Shown in pieces: positions 26,407 to 36,226 of a stretch of 64,000 nucleotides of DNA (position 1 is its first letter; each line of letters begins with the position of its first letter). The notes below the pieces were generated by a model. That model ran no database searches and was not told where the DNA came from. It saw only the letters and a list, made by a program, of their open reading frames with translations. The position numbers and the translations under genes were made by a program. The stretch lies in the NCBI RefSeq assembly GCF_020148005.1, contig NZ_JAGXFD010000001.1, positions 2,391,037 through 2,455,036 of the forward strand. Direction: 5' to 3'. Source of the stretch: Modicisalibacter tunisiensis (lineage in GTDB: Bacteria; Pseudomonadota; Gammaproteobacteria; Pseudomonadales; Halomonadaceae).

Positions 26407-29400
26407 ATGGCACGGTCTTCTTCCGGCAACACGCAGTTGACGCTGTTCGGTCACTTCTCGCTCTCCCTGGGCGAGGATACGCTCACCCAGTTCAGTTACG
26501 ACAAGGTCAAGGCGCTGCTGGTCTATCTGCTGCTGATGGAGCAGCCGGTCAACCGCGCGGCGCTGGCCGAACTGCTGTGGCCCGACCAGGGGCTGTCCTC
26601 CGGTCGGACCAATCTGCGCCATGCGCTGCATTGCCTGCGCCAGAGCCTGGGCGACGAGGCCGAACGCACCCTCGAGGTATCGCGTCAGACCATCGCTTTC
26701 GCGCTGCCTGGCAACTGGCGCTTCGATCTCAAGCAGCTCGAGACCCTGCTCGACCGGACGCCGGATGCGGCGGGGCTCGAGCAGGTGCTGGCCGTCTATC
26801 GTGGCGACCTCGTCGAGGACCTGCAACTCGCGCAATGTGCGGATTATCAACGCTGGCTGGTCCGCATGCGCGGCGAGTGGCGCCAGCGGGTGCTGAGCTA
26901 TGCCGAGCAGGTGCTCGAAGGGCGGCAGGAGCTGCCCGATGCCCTGCTGCGCACGCTGGTCAGCCGCTTTTCCGGCTATGCGCCGTTTCACGAGCGGCTG
27001 ATCCGGCAGCTGATCGAGCAGGGACAGTCCGCCGCGGCCCACGAAGAGTACAACGCCTATCTCCAGCTGCTGGCCCTGTCCGGCCAGCAGCCCGAGCCGA
27101 GCATCCTGCAGCTGGCCCGTTACTGGTCGGACGGGCGTGGCGACACCCCGCCACCGGTGACGCCCCAGGGGGCCTACTCGCGAACCCTGGCCCCGGACAG
27201 CCAGCCGTTGAGCGACGACGAGATCGAGCATCGCCAGCTCTCCGTGATGGCCATTCGGCTGCGCCTGCGGGGCGAGTGGGACGAGCGTGGCGAGGCCCGG
27301 GCCTGCCTGGCGCTGCAGATCGAGCTGCTGCGCTGGCTGGAGCGCCAGTGCCACCATCTCGGCGGGTTCTGGCTGCCGGGGGCCACGGGCGGGCTCGGCC
27401 TGGCCTGCTTCGGTACCCACGGGCCGGCACACCAGCTGGCGGAGCTGGTGGCGCTCTACGAACACTGCCGCCGCGCCCTGCCGGAGGAGGCGGCACGAGT
27501 CTGGAGCGGCCGTGGCGAGATGCCGCGCTTCGACCTGGCCGCCGGGCTGGACAGCGGCCGTGTGCTCTATCTGCCGGAGCGGCAGCTGGTCGACCCGCTG
27601 GGGCAGGTGACGCAGCGGTCGCTGGAGCTGATGAGCGCCGCCGAGGGCAGCGAGCTGGTGATCTCCCAGGAGGCCAGCCAGCACATGCCGCCGGCGCTGG
27701 ACTTGCAGCCGCGCCTGTCGACGCGACTGCTGGCCAGCGACGGCAAGGTCCGGCTGCGTGCCCTGGTGCTGGGCGTCAACGAGGGCGGGCGCAGCGCGGT
27801 GCCGCCGAGCCTGATCGGACGCGAGAGTGCCCTGCGCAAGCTGCGCGATGCCCTGGCCCGAGCGGGGCTGGGGCTGCGCCAGAGCCTGCTGGTGCAGGGG
27901 GCCTCGGGGATGGGCAAGTCGGCGTTGATGGTGAGCTTTCGACAGCTGGTGCAGAGCGAGGATGTGGCACTGTGCTGGCAGTCGACCACGCGCATGTCGA
28001 TGCAGGAGCCGTTCGGGCTGGCGCGGCTGATGCTGCGCTGGCGTTGTGGCGAGCGCCTCGACGAGGCGAGCCTGGCGGAACTGTTGAGCGAGCAGGGTGA
28101 CGAGGCGCTGTGGCACGCGCCGGCTTCCTGGCAGTTGCTGCAGCAGGCCCTGGGCCTGGCCGAGGTCGATGACTCGCTGGCCACCGCCCAGAGCGGCGAG
28201 GCGGTCGAGCTGCTGGTCGGGGTGCTGCATCGCATGATCGAGCGGGCCGCGGTGCGCAAGCCGTTGGTGCTGCTGGTCGACGACCTGCAGTGGATCGACG
28301 AGCCTTCCCTCAAGCTGCTGGCCGGCCTGCAGGCACGGCTGCCGATCAACACGGCCTTTCTGCTGGTGGCCAGCCATCACGGCCGCGAGCCACTGCCGGT
28401 TCGCCTCCACTGGGACCAGCAGCTGCTGCTCGACAAGCTCGATGCCATGCAGTCGTCGCGGCTGCTGTCGCAGCTGGCACGGCGCTACCGCCTGCATCTC
28501 AGTCCGCGTCTGCGCGGCCAGCTGATCGAGCGCTGCGACGGGGTGCCGCTCTACCTTCAGGAGATCTGTCGGCGCCTCGACATGGACCGCCGCGAAGGGC
28601 GCAGCATCCAGGTCGACGAACTGCCGCGCGGCCTGCTCGGGCTGCTGGCCAGTCGCATCGACCAGCTCGACAGCGATCGCCACGTGACGCACGTGGCGGC
28701 GGTGCTCGGTCGCCAGTTCCGCCTGGACTTCCTGCGCGAATGCAGCCAGCTCGACCCCGAACGCCTGAAGCAGGCGCTCGGCCACATGCAGCGTCTCGAG
28801 ATCATTGAGCGCTGCGATGCCCACAGCGAGTACGAGTATCAGTTCACCCACCCGCTGCTGCAGGAGGCCGCCTATCTTTCCTGCCCGCGGGACGTCCGCA
28901 CGCGCATCCACCAGCAGGTGGTCGGCCTGATCGAGGAGCGTTTCCCGATGTGGATCAGCCGCCACCCGGGGGACTTCGCCACGCACCTGCGGCGCAGCGG
29001 TCACTATGCCCGTGGCGCACGCTACTTCGAACTCGCCGCGCGCGAGGCCCTCAAGGTCAGCGCCAATCGCACGGCGCTGCACATGGCCGACCTGGGGCTG
29101 GCCAGCCTGCGCCAGATCGAGGGGCAGGTGGAGCGGGAGATCAGCCTGCTCACCGTGCGCGGCCAGGCCGCCTTCGCGCTGGAGGGGCACGGGTCGCCCA
29201 CGGCACACGAAAGCTTCGTCAAGGCGCGCGAGCTGCTCGAGGGCACCCGGTGCGCCGACGAGGAAACCGAACTGGAGCAGCGCTTCCTGGTCAAGTGGGG
29301 GCTCTGGGTGGGGTGCAGTCAGCGTTTCGCCCAGGCGGACGCCTTCTCGCTGGCCTCGGGGATGGCGGCGCTGGCCGAGCAGCTGCCCGACCCGCGCTAT

Positions 29401-30309
29401 CGGCGCCTGGCGGCCTATGCCCGGGCACATTGCGAATACTGGGCGGGGCGCGTGCGCCAGGCGCTGGACCACCTCGAGGAGATCGATCCGCTTCATCAGC
29501 CGATGATGCTGGAGTGGCTGCCGTTCTCCGATCACCCGCAGGTGGCGGCGGCCTGCTATCAGGGCTGGGCGCTGTGCCTGCGTGGCGATTACCGCCGGGC
29601 CGAACAGCAGGTCGAGGCGGCGGTGCGTCTGGCCGAGACGCTCAGCCACCCCGGCTCACTGGCGCTGGCCCTGATGAGTGCGGCGGCGCTGTATCGGCAG
29701 CTGGGGCATGTGCATCTGGCCGGGGCGCGTGCCGAGCGCGCCTTCGAGCTGACCCGTACCCCCGACCTGCATCTCTGGCACATGACGGCGCAGTGCGCGC
29801 TGGGCTGGCATCGCGCCCTGACCGGGGATCGTGCGGGGCTTTCGATGATCGAGGCCGGGCTGGACGAGTTCACCGAACTGGTCGGGCGCGACCGGCATCA
29901 GCGCCCCATGCTGTGGTACATCGATGCCTGCATGGCGCTCGACGAGCTGACTCGCGCCGAGGATTACCTGGACCAGTGCCTGATGATGGCCCGCGAGCGC
30001 GGCTCGCTCTTCGTGCCGGAGCTCTGCGTGCATCTGGCCCGGGTTCATCATCGGCTGGGGCGTTCGCCCGAGGTGGTGCGTGTGCTGCTGGAGCAGGCGC
30101 TGGAGCAGGCGCGGGAGCACGAGAATCCGCATCACCAGCTCTATGCGCTGGGGCTCTGGCTCGAGGTTTTGGCGCCGGAGGACGAGCAGGCCGCGGAAGC
30201 GCTGCGCCAGTTGCTGGGCGAGGTGACGCAGACCGATGCCCCGGTGCTGCTGCGCTGGCGGACGCTGCTCGATCAGGCATTGTCCCGCTCGACGACCTGC
30301 GCGCCCTGA
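26407..30309 (+). CDS. Large SARP/BTAD - cyclase-like - STAND ATPase - TPR regulator
   Basis: This 1300-residue protein has at least four parts. A SARP-type winged helix (about 10-100; KVKALLVYLLL, LAELLWPD, RTNLRHALHCLRQSL) is followed by a bacterial transcriptional activator domain (about 105-240; YRGDLVED...DYQRWLVRMR). Residues about 275-425 resemble a class III nucleotidyl cyclase domain (RQLSVMAIRL, GGFWLPGATG, DPLGQVTQRSLELMSAAEG), but the metal-binding Asp residues are missing. A STAND-type ATPase comes next, with Walker A GASGMGKS (498-505) and Walker B LVLLVDDLQWID (about 619-630). The remainder, about 850-1300, looks like TPR helices. It is probably a signal-sensing transcription factor; ligand and targets are unknown. 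It stands alone between miaE and lpxH. Confidence 0.85.
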   Translation: MARSSSGNTQLTLFGHFSLSLGEDTLTQFSYDKVKALLVYLLLMEQPVNRAALAELLWPDQGLSSGRTNLRHALHCLRQSLGDEAERTLEVSRQTIAFALPGNWRFDLKQLETLLDRTPDAAGLEQVLAVYRGDLVEDLQLAQCADYQRWLVRMRGEWRQRVLSYAEQVLEGRQELPDALLRTLVSRFSGYAPFHERLIRQLIEQGQSAAAHEEYNAYLQLLALSGQQPEPSILQLARYWSDGRGDTPPPVTPQGAYSRTLAPDSQPLSDDEIEHRQLSVMAIRLRLRGEWDERGEARACLALQIELLRWLERQCHHLGGFWLPGATGGLGLACFGTHGPAHQLAELVALYEHCRRALPEEAARVWSGRGEMPRFDLAAGLDSGRVLYLPERQLVDPLGQVTQRSLELMSAAEGSELVISQEASQHMPPALDLQPRLSTRLLASDGKVRLRALVLGVNEGGRSAVPPSLIGRESALRKLRDALARAGLGLRQSLLVQGASGMGKSALMVSFRQLVQSEDVALCWQSTTRMSMQEPFGLARLMLRWRCGERLDEASLAELLSEQGDEALWHAPASWQLLQQALGLAEVDDSLATAQSGEAVELLVGVLHRMIERAAVRKPLVLLVDDLQWIDEPSLKLLAGLQARLPINTAFLLVASHHGREPLPVRLHWDQQLLLDKLDAMQSSRLLSQLARRYRLHLSPRLRGQLIERCDGVPLYLQEICRRLDMDRREGRSIQVDELPRGLLGLLASRIDQLDSDRHVTHVAAVLGRQFRLDFLRECSQLDPERLKQALGHMQRLEIIERCDAHSEYEYQFTHPLLQEAAYLSCPRDVRTRIHQQVVGLIEERFPMWISRHPGDFATHLRRSGHYARGARYFELAAREALKVSANRTALHMADLGLASLRQIEGQVEREISLLTVRGQAAFALEGHGSPTAHESFVKARELLEGTRCADEETELEQRFLVKWGLWVGCSQRFAQADAFSLASGMAALAEQLPDPRYRRLAAYARAHCEYWAGRVRQALDHLEEIDPLHQPMMLEWLPFSDHPQVAAACYQGWALCLRGDYRRAEQQVEAAVRLAETLSHPGSLALALMSAAALYRQLGHVHLAGARAERAFELTRTPDLHLWHMTAQCALGWHRALTGDRAGLSMIEAGLDEFTELVGRDRHQRPMLWYIDACMALDELTRAEDYLDQCLMMARERGSLFVPELCVHLARVHHRLGRSPEVVRVLLEQALEQAREHENPHHQLYALGLWLEVLAPEDEQAAEALRQLLGEVTQTDAPVLLRWRTLLDQALSRSTTCAP

Positions 30310-30334
30310 CAGGGCCGGCCCGAGCGGGGGGGCC

Positions 30335-31069
30335 TCAGGGTCTGAGCGGAAAATCGCGCAGCCGAGGGGGCAGGCCCGGCTCGACACGCACCTCCCAGCC
30401 GCGGTTCGGCTGCCAGTCGCCGAGCACGATGCGGCGTGCCGCCTGGCCGTCGACCGTCAGCTCATGCACGGCGGGGCGGTGGGTATGGCCGTGGATCAGC
30501 GTGCGCACGTCATGCTCGGCCATCACGCGTTCCACCTCGCTCGGGGTGACATCCATGATGTCCTCGGCCTTGGTGGAGTTGGCTTCGCCGGACTGGCGGC
30601 GCAGGTCGCGGGCCAGGGCCAGACGCTGTTCGACCGGCAGCGCCAGGATCTGGGCCTGCCAGTGCGGGTCGCGGGCCTTGGCGCGAAAGGCCATGTAGGC
30701 CTCGTCGCGGGTGCAGAGACTGTCGCCGTGCATCAGCAATACGCGCTCGCCGCCCAGCTCGACGACGCTCGGGTCGCTCAGCAGGGTGGCACCGGTCGCC
30801 TCGGCGAAGCCGTCGCCCACCAGGAAGTCGCGATTGCCGTGCATGAAGAACAGGCTCGTGCCGGCATCGCTCAGCCGGCGCAGGGCATCGAGGATGCCTG
30901 TCTCGAACTCGCCGCGATGATCGTCGCCGATCCAGGCCTCGAAGATGTCGCCCAGCAGGTACAGGCTTTCGGCCTCCCGCGCCGGGCCCTCCAGGTAGCG
31001 CAGGAAGCCGTCGGCGATCTCGGGGGCGCCGGGGTGCAGGTGCAGGTCGGAAATCAGCAGCGTGGTCAT
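30335..31069 (-). CDS. lpxH: UDP-2,3-diacylglucosamine diphosphatase
   Basis: The 244-residue peripheral inner-membrane enzyme makes lipid X in lipid A synthesis. Calcineurin-type metal motifs are present: SDLHL (Asp8, His10), GDIFEAWIGDD, HGNRDF and the GHTHRP-like HGHTHRP near residue 195. Length matches E. coli LpxH (240). It lies 77 bp downstream of ppiB on the same strand, the same gene order as ppiB-lpxH in E. coli and Pseudomonas, so they may form one transcript. Confidence 0.96.
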   Translation of the reverse strand: MTTLLISDLHLHPGAPEIADGFLRYLEGPAREAESLYLLGDIFEAWIGDDHRGEFETGILDALRRLSDAGTSLFFMHGNRDFLVGDGFAEATGATLLSDPSVVELGGERVLLMHGDSLCTRDEAYMAFRAKARDPHWQAQILALPVEQRLALARDLRRQSGEANSTKAEDIMDVTPSEVERVMAEHDVRTLIHGHTHRPAVHELTVDGQAARRIVLGDWQPNRGWEVRVEPGLPPRLRDFPLRP

Positions 31070-31102
31070 GGCAAGGGGCGCATCGGTGGGTGAGTGAAAC
31101 GA

Positions 31103-31136
31103 CGACGCCCGCCGGCGAGGTGACCGACGGGCGTCG
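31103..31136 (-). repeat. Stem-loop between ppiB and lpxH
   Basis: CGACGCCCGCCGG (31103-31115) pairs with CCGACGGGCGTCG (31124-31136), one mismatch, with an 8-nt loop. No T-run follows on the minus strand, so it looks more like an RNA-stabilising or REP-type hairpin than a terminator. Confidence 0.5.
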
Positions 31137-31146
31137 AGAGGGGGAG

Positions 31147-31641
31147 TCAGTCGCGGATCTCGGCGCGCTCGAGAATCACGTCCTCGGCCGGCACGTCGGC
31201 GTGCATGCCGCGGCGGGTGGTGGGCACGCCCTTGATCTTCTCGACCACGTCCATGCCGGCGACCACCTCGCCGAACACGCAGTAGCCCCAGCCCTGGGGG
31301 GTCTTGCCGCGATGATCGAGGAAGTCGTTGTCGGCGACGTTGATGAAGAACTGCGCGGTGGCGGAGTGCGGGTCCTGGGTGCGGGCCATGGCCACGGCGC
31401 CCTTGCGGTTCTTCAGGCCGTTGTCGGCCTCGTTGTCGATCGGCGCGCGGGTGGGCTTCTGTTCGAACCGGGTGTCGAAGCCGCCGCCCTGGACCATGAA
31501 GCCGTCGATCACGCGGTGGAAGAGGGTCTCGTCGTAGTGGCCGTCACGCACATACTGCTCGAAGTTGGCCGCCGTCTTTGGGGCGTTTTCGTGGTCGAGT
31601 TGCAGATGAATTTCGCCGTAGTTGGTATGCAGAACGATCAT
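31147..31641 (-). CDS. ppiB: Cyclophilin-type peptidyl-prolyl isomerase
   Basis: This 164-residue single-domain cyclophilin has the signature [15 protein letters not shown] and the later [16 protein letters not shown] segment. The catalytic Arg lies in FHRVI. It lacks a signal peptide, so it is the cytoplasmic PpiB type. It is divergent from glnS. Confidence 0.95.
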   Translation of the reverse strand: MIVLHTNYGEIHLQLDHENAPKTAANFEQYVRDGHYDETLFHRVIDGFMVQGGGFDTRFEQKPTRAPIDNEADNGLKNRKGAVAMARTQDPHSATAQFFINVADNDFLDHRGKTPQGWGYCVFGEVVAGMDVVEKIKGVPTTRRGMHADVPAEDVILERAEIRD

Positions 31642-31674
31642 GGCATCCTTCCGGACTGTCTGGGTGGGGGCGCC

Positions 31675-31705
31675 TTGGCGTAGCGCGCGAGCGTCACGCT
31701 ATAAT
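31675..31705 (+). promoter_or_regulatory. Candidate promoter for glnS
   Basis: A perfect TATAAT at 31700-31705 is preceded by TTGGCG at 31675-31680. The 19-bp spacer is longer than optimal, so the -35 assignment is uncertain. It lies in the ppiB/glnS divergent gap, 80 bp before the glnS ATG. Confidence 0.5.
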
Positions 31706-31785
31706 AGCCGCTTTCCAGCGACAGGCGAAGCCGATAGGCTTGGCCGTCTGCGATACCCGATCATCAAGAGGTTCCCCGACGTCCC

Positions 31786-33465
31786 ATGACCAACGAGAGC
31801 AGCAGCGCCCCGAACTTCATCCGCAACCAGATTCGCGAGGAGATCGAAGCGGGCAAGGTCGATACCGTGGTCACCCGGTTTCCGCCGGAGCCCAATGGCT
31901 TTCTGCACATCGGCCATGCCAAGTCGATCTGTCTGAACTTCGGGCTGGCCGAGCAGTTTGGCGGGGACTGTCACCTGCGTTTCGACGATACCAACCCGGC
32001 CAAGGAGGAGCAGGCCTACATCGATGCCATCAAGGCCGACGTGGAGTGGCTGGGTTTTCACTGGGCCGGCAAGGTACGCTTTGCCTCCGACTACTTCGAC
32101 CAGCTGTATGCCTGGGCGCAGCACCTGGTGCGCGAGGGCAAGGCCTACGTCGATGACCTCTCGCCGGACGAGATCCGCGAGTATCGCGGCACGCTGACCG
32201 AGCCGGGGCGGCCGAGCCCGTACCGCGACCGTTCGCCGGAGGAGAACCTCGATCTGCTCGAGCGCATGCGCCGGGGCGAGTTCGCCGAGGGCGAGAAGGT
32301 GCTGCGCGCCAGGATCGACATGGCCTCGCCGAACATCAACCTGCGCGACCCGATCCTCTATCGGATCCGCCATGCGTCCCATCACCAGACCGGCGACAAG
32401 TGGAAGATCTATCCGTCCTACGACTTCACCCACGGCCAGTCCGATGCCATCGAGGGCGTCACCCACTCGGTCTGCACCCTGGAGTTCGAGGACCATCGGC
32501 CGCTCTACGAGTGGTTCCTGGACAACCTGCCGGTGCCGGCGCGGCCGCGCCAGATCGAGTTCGCGCGGCTCAACCTGAACTACACCGTGACCTCCAAGCG
32601 CAAGCTCAAGCTGCTGGTCGACGAGGGCGTGGTCGACGGCTGGGACGACCCGCGGATGCCGACCATCTCCGGCATGCGCCGGCGCGGCTACACACCGGCC
32701 TCGATCCGCAAGTTCTGCGAGATGATCGGCGTCACCCGCGCCGAGGGTGGCATGGTCGACATCGCCATGCTCTATCACGCGATTCGTTCGGACCTCGAGG
32801 ACAACGCACCGCGGGCGATGTGCGTGCTCAAGCCGATCAAGGTGGTGCTGACCAACGTGCCCGAGGATCATGACGAGGTCTTCGAGGTGGCGGGCCACCC
32901 GGCGCGCGACGACATGGGCGTGCGTCGCCTGCCGTTCACTCGCGAGATCTGGATCGACGCCGACGACTTCATGGAGGAGCCGCCCAAGAAGTTCTTCCGC
33001 CTGGCGCCGGGCAAGGAGGTGCGCCTGCGCAACGCCTACGTGATCCGCTGCGACGAGGTGATCAAGAACGCGGCCGGCGAGATCGAGGAGCTGCGCTGTT
33101 CGGTGGACTTCGACACCCTCGGCAGGAATCCGGAAGGACGCAAGGTCAAGGGCGTGATCCACTGGGTCAGCGCGGCGCATGCCGTGCCGGTCGAGGTGCG
33201 CCTCTACGACAACCTGTTCCAGGTCGAGGCGCCCGATCGGGATCGGGACGTCGACTTCCTCGAGCACCTCAACCGCGATTCGCTGACGGTGGTGCAGGGC
33301 TGCGCCGAGCCGAGCCTGGCCGAGGTCGCGCCGGAGACCCGTTACCAGTTCGAGCGGGTGGGGTATTTCTGCGCGGATCGCCATGCCGCCGCCGAGGGGC
33401 GGCGCGTCTTCAACCGCATCGTCGGTCTCAAGGACACCTGGGCCAAGATCCAGAAGAAGGGCTGA
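31786..33465 (+). CDS. glnS: Glutaminyl-tRNA synthetase
   Basis: This 559-residue class I synthetase charges tRNA-Gln. The HIGH motif is [10 protein letters not shown] with HIGH at 41-44, and the KMSKS equivalent is VTSKRKL at about 268-274, as in E. coli GlnRS. The C-terminal beta-barrel anticodon-binding domain is complete. The opening [11 protein letters not shown] is family-typical. The cysS start follows 2 bp after its stop, making a glnS-cysS operon. Confidence 0.98.
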   Translation: MTNESSSAPNFIRNQIREEIEAGKVDTVVTRFPPEPNGFLHIGHAKSICLNFGLAEQFGGDCHLRFDDTNPAKEEQAYIDAIKADVEWLGFHWAGKVRFASDYFDQLYAWAQHLVREGKAYVDDLSPDEIREYRGTLTEPGRPSPYRDRSPEENLDLLERMRRGEFAEGEKVLRARIDMASPNINLRDPILYRIRHASHHQTGDKWKIYPSYDFTHGQSDAIEGVTHSVCTLEFEDHRPLYEWFLDNLPVPARPRQIEFARLNLNYTVTSKRKLKLLVDEGVVDGWDDPRMPTISGMRRRGYTPASIRKFCEMIGVTRAEGGMVDIAMLYHAIRSDLEDNAPRAMCVLKPIKVVLTNVPEDHDEVFEVAGHPARDDMGVRRLPFTREIWIDADDFMEEPPKKFFRLAPGKEVRLRNAYVIRCDEVIKNAAGEIEELRCSVDFDTLGRNPEGRKVKGVIHWVSAAHAVPVEVRLYDNLFQVEAPDRDRDVDFLEHLNRDSLTVVQGCAEPSLAEVAPETRYQFERVGYFCADRHAAAEGRRVFNRIVGLKDTWAKIQKKG

Positions 33466-33467
33466 TC

Positions 33468-34847
33468 ATGCAGATCTACAACACCCTGACGCGCACCAAG
33501 GAGACCTTCCTCCCGATCGAGCCGGGCAGGATCCGCATGTACGTCTGCGGGATCACCGTCTACGACTACTGCCACATCGGCCATGCCCGGGTCATGGTGG
33601 CGTTCGACGTGATCACCCGCTACCTGCGCTCGCGCGGCTTCGAGGTGACCTATGTCCGCAACATCACCGACATCGACGACAAGATCCTCCGGCGCGCCGA
33701 GGAAAACGGCGAGCCCATTGCCGCGCTGACCGAGCGGATGATCGCGGCGATGCACGAGGACGAGGCGCGGCTCGGCGTGCTGCGCCCGGACCTCGAGCCG
33801 CGTGCCACGGCGCACATCGACGACATCCAGGCGATGATCGCCACGCTGATCGACAAGGGCTACGCCTATCGGGCCGACAACGGCGATGTCTACTACCGGG
33901 TGCGGCGCTTCGCCGATTACGGCAGGCTCAACAACCGCGACCTGGACGAGATGCGCTCCGGGGCGCGGGTGGAAGTCGACACCCACAAGGAGGACCCGCT
34001 CGACTTCGTGCTGTGGAAGGCGGCCAAGCCGGGCGAGACGAGCTGGCCATCGCCGTGGGGCGAGGGGCGTCCGGGCTGGCACATCGAGTGCTCGGCGATG
34101 TCCACCTGCTGCCTGGGCGAGACGTTCGACATTCACGGCGGCGGTCCGGACCTGACGTTCCCGCACCACGAGAACGAGATCGCCCAGAGCGAGGCGGCCA
34201 CGGGGCAGCGCTACGTGAACACCTGGATGCATGCCGGCGCGGTGCGGGTCGATCAGCAGAAGATGTCCAAGTCGCTGGGCAACTTCTTCACCATCCGCGA
34301 TGTGCTGGCCGAGCATGACCCCGAGGTGGTGCGCTACCTGCTGGTGTCGAGCCACTATCGCAGCCCGATCAACTATGCCCCGGATGCGCTCGACGACGCG
34401 CGGCGCTCGCTGGAGCGCTTCTACAATGCGCTCGACGGCGTCGAGCCGGTGGCCGGCGAGGTCGATGCCGGTTACGCCGAGCGTTTCACCGCGGCGATGG
34501 ACGACGACTTCAACACCCCCGAGGCGCTGTCGGTGCTCTTCGAGCTGGCCCGCGCACTCAATCGGGCCAAGGCCGAGGATGCCGGGCGCGCCGCGGCGCT
34601 GGCCTTCGAGCTCAAGCGCCTGGGCCAGGTGCTGGGTCTGCTCGAGCAGGCGCCGGCGGCGTTTCTCCAGGGCGGGCGCGCGCTGCCGCTGGCCGAGGCG
34701 GAGATCGAGGCGCGGATTGCCGCGCGGGCGGCCGCCAAGAAGGCCCGGGATTTTGCCGAGGCCGATCGCATCCGCGATGAACTGGCCGCGCTGGGTATCG
34801 TGCTCAAGGATTCCCGGGAAGGCACCTCCTGGGTACTGGAGCGCTGA
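33468..34847 (+). CDS. cysS: Cysteinyl-tRNA synthetase
   Basis: The 459-residue class Ia synthetase has the zinc ligand Cys27 in [13 protein letters not shown] at 36-39 ([10 protein letters not shown]) and KMSKS at 265-269. [13 protein letters not shown] contains further zinc ligands. Length matches E. coli (461). It forms an operon with glnS, and a strong terminator follows. Confidence 0.98.
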   Translation: MQIYNTLTRTKETFLPIEPGRIRMYVCGITVYDYCHIGHARVMVAFDVITRYLRSRGFEVTYVRNITDIDDKILRRAEENGEPIAALTERMIAAMHEDEARLGVLRPDLEPRATAHIDDIQAMIATLIDKGYAYRADNGDVYYRVRRFADYGRLNNRDLDEMRSGARVEVDTHKEDPLDFVLWKAAKPGETSWPSPWGEGRPGWHIECSAMSTCCLGETFDIHGGGPDLTFPHHENEIAQSEAATGQRYVNTWMHAGAVRVDQQKMSKSLGNFFTIRDVLAEHDPEVVRYLLVSSHYRSPINYAPDALDDARRSLERFYNALDGVEPVAGEVDAGYAERFTAAMDDDFNTPEALSVLFELARALNRAKAEDAGRAAALAFELKRLGQVLGLLEQAPAAFLQGGRALPLAEAEIEARIAARAAAKKARDFAEADRIRDELAALGIVLKDSREGTSWVLER

Positions 34848-34879
34848 TTCGGCACGACGTTCGTCAGCATGGTGGAAAC

Positions 34880-34912
34880 GAAAACGCCGCACCTCCTGGG
34901 TGCGGCGTTTTC
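34880..34912. terminator. Bidirectional rho-independent terminator
   Basis: GAAAACGCCGCACC pairs with GGTGCGGCGTTTTC around a short TCCTG loop. T-runs at both ends serve cysS and the convergent mtnN. Confidence 0.88.
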
Positions 34913-34951
34913 ATGGCCGGTTTTCAGCCCGCCGCTCGGCGGGGCGGGAGG

Positions 34952-35677
34952 TCAGGCTTCCTGAGGCGTCGCCTGCGGTGTGCCCAGCCGCGTCACCATG
35001 GCCTCGACCATCTCGGCGGAGTGGCGGGCCGCCTGGTCGATGAAGGCCGTGAAGGACAGGTTGGAGTCCTTGCCGGCGATGTCCGAGAGGGCGCGGATCA
35101 CCACGAAGGGGCAGCCGTAGAGATGGCAGGTCTGGGCGATCGCGGCGGCTTCCATCTCGGCGGCGAGCATCGTCGGGAACCGCTCGCGAGTGCGCTGGAC
35201 GGCATCGGGGCAGGCCATGAAGGCATCGCCGGTGGCGATCAGGCCCTCGTGGACGCGCAGGTGGCCGAGGCTCTCGATGCACTCGCGGGCCACGCACACC
35301 AGGCGGTCGTCGGGCAGGTAGGCGGCCGGCATCTGCGGCACCTGGCCGTGCTCGTAGCCGAAGACCACGGCATCCACGTCGTGGTGGCGCACCTCGGTCG
35401 AGATCACCACGTCGCCTACGTCCAGCCCGGTGCCGAAGCCGCCGGCGGAACCGGTGTTGATGATGGCCTCGGGGTGATACATGTCGAGCATGAGCGTCGT
35501 GCCGATGGCCGCGTTCACCTTGCCGATGCCGGACTGCAGGATGACCACCTCGACGCCGTTCAGGCGCCCGGTGTGGAAGGTCGAACCGACGTGGTGGCGG
35601 GTCCGGCGGTTCTCCAGGCGGGAGGCCAGCAGGGCGACCTCTTCCTCCATGGCACCGATGATGCCGATCTTGCGCAT
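34952..35677 (-). CDS. mtnN: 5'-methylthioadenosine/S-adenosylhomocysteine nucleosidase
   Basis: The 241-residue enzyme cleaves adenine from SAH and MTA, giving S-ribosylhomocysteine for LuxS. It begins MRKIGIIGAMEEEVALL, with Glu12 as a catalytic-site residue. It also has GSAGGF, the substrate-binding EMEAAA and RALSDIAG with the catalytic Asp. The ATG at 35677 is preceded by GGAGGA. It lies 25 bp downstream of luxS on the same strand, so SAH recycling and AI-2 synthesis are encoded together. Confidence 0.97.
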   Translation of the reverse strand: MRKIGIIGAMEEEVALLASRLENRRTRHHVGSTFHTGRLNGVEVVILQSGIGKVNAAIGTTLMLDMYHPEAIINTGSAGGFGTGLDVGDVVISTEVRHHDVDAVVFGYEHGQVPQMPAAYLPDDRLVCVARECIESLGHLRVHEGLIATGDAFMACPDAVQRTRERFPTMLAAEMEAAAIAQTCHLYGCPFVVIRALSDIAGKDSNLSFTAFIDQAARHSAEMVEAMVTRLGTPQATPQEA

Positions 35678-35702
35678 GGGGCGAATCGTCCTCCGTGTGG
35701 GC

Positions 35703-36170
35703 TCAGGCGAAGACCTGGTGCCATTCATCGCGCTTGGCGAGAAAATCCCGGGCCAGCGCCTGGGCGCCTTCCAGGCTGTGACTGGCGGCCCAGCCGCACT
35801 GCATCTCGGTGCAGGCCGGCACTTCCTCGGCGGCGAGGATGTCCTGCAGCGTCTTCTCGATCAGGGCCAGGACGCCGTCGTAGTCGTCGTGGTTGATCAT
35901 CGCGATGTAGAAGCCGGTCTGGCAGCCCATGGGGCTGATGTCGACGACCTTGTCGCTGTGATTGCGCGACAGTTCCGCCATCAGGTGTTCCAGCGAGTGC
36001 AGGGCGGGCATCTCCATGTGCCCCTTGTTGGGCTGGCAGATGCGCATGTCGTACTTGTGGATGCTGTCGCCGTTCTCGCCGGTCTTGATGCCGGCCAGGC
36101 GCACGTAGGGGGCCTTGACCCGGGTATGGTCGAGGTTGAAGCTCTCGACGTTCATCGGCGTCTCGCTCAT
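35703..36170 (-). CDS. luxS: S-ribosylhomocysteine lyase (AI-2 synthase)
   Basis: This 155-residue metalloenzyme splits S-ribosylhomocysteine into homocysteine and DPD, the precursor of autoinducer-2. The metal-binding HSLEH (58-62, with Glu61) is present, and Cys125 (QCGWAAS) is the third ligand. The catalytic Cys is Cys83 (MGCQTGF). All are intact, so it should be active. A TATAAT-like -10 on the minus strand at 36221-36216 lies about 45 bp upstream of the ATG. Confidence 0.97.
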   Translation of the reverse strand: MSETPMNVESFNLDHTRVKAPYVRLAGIKTGENGDSIHKYDMRICQPNKGHMEMPALHSLEHLMAELSRNHSDKVVDISPMGCQTGFYIAMINHDDYDGVLALIEKTLQDILAAEEVPACTEMQCGWAASHSLEGAQALARDFLAKRDEWHQVFA

Positions 36171-36226
36171 TCAGGTCTCCTGATGTGTTGCTGAATGGTG
36201 CGTTGTTGGGCGCGCATTATATCGGC

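Noticed and set aside
26314-29649. A 1111-codon open frame on the minus strand opposite the SARP-type gene
   Set aside because: It lies antisense to a protein with clear domain motifs; its translation is low-complexity His/Gln/Arg/Leu-rich, as expected from complementary codons in GC-rich DNA.
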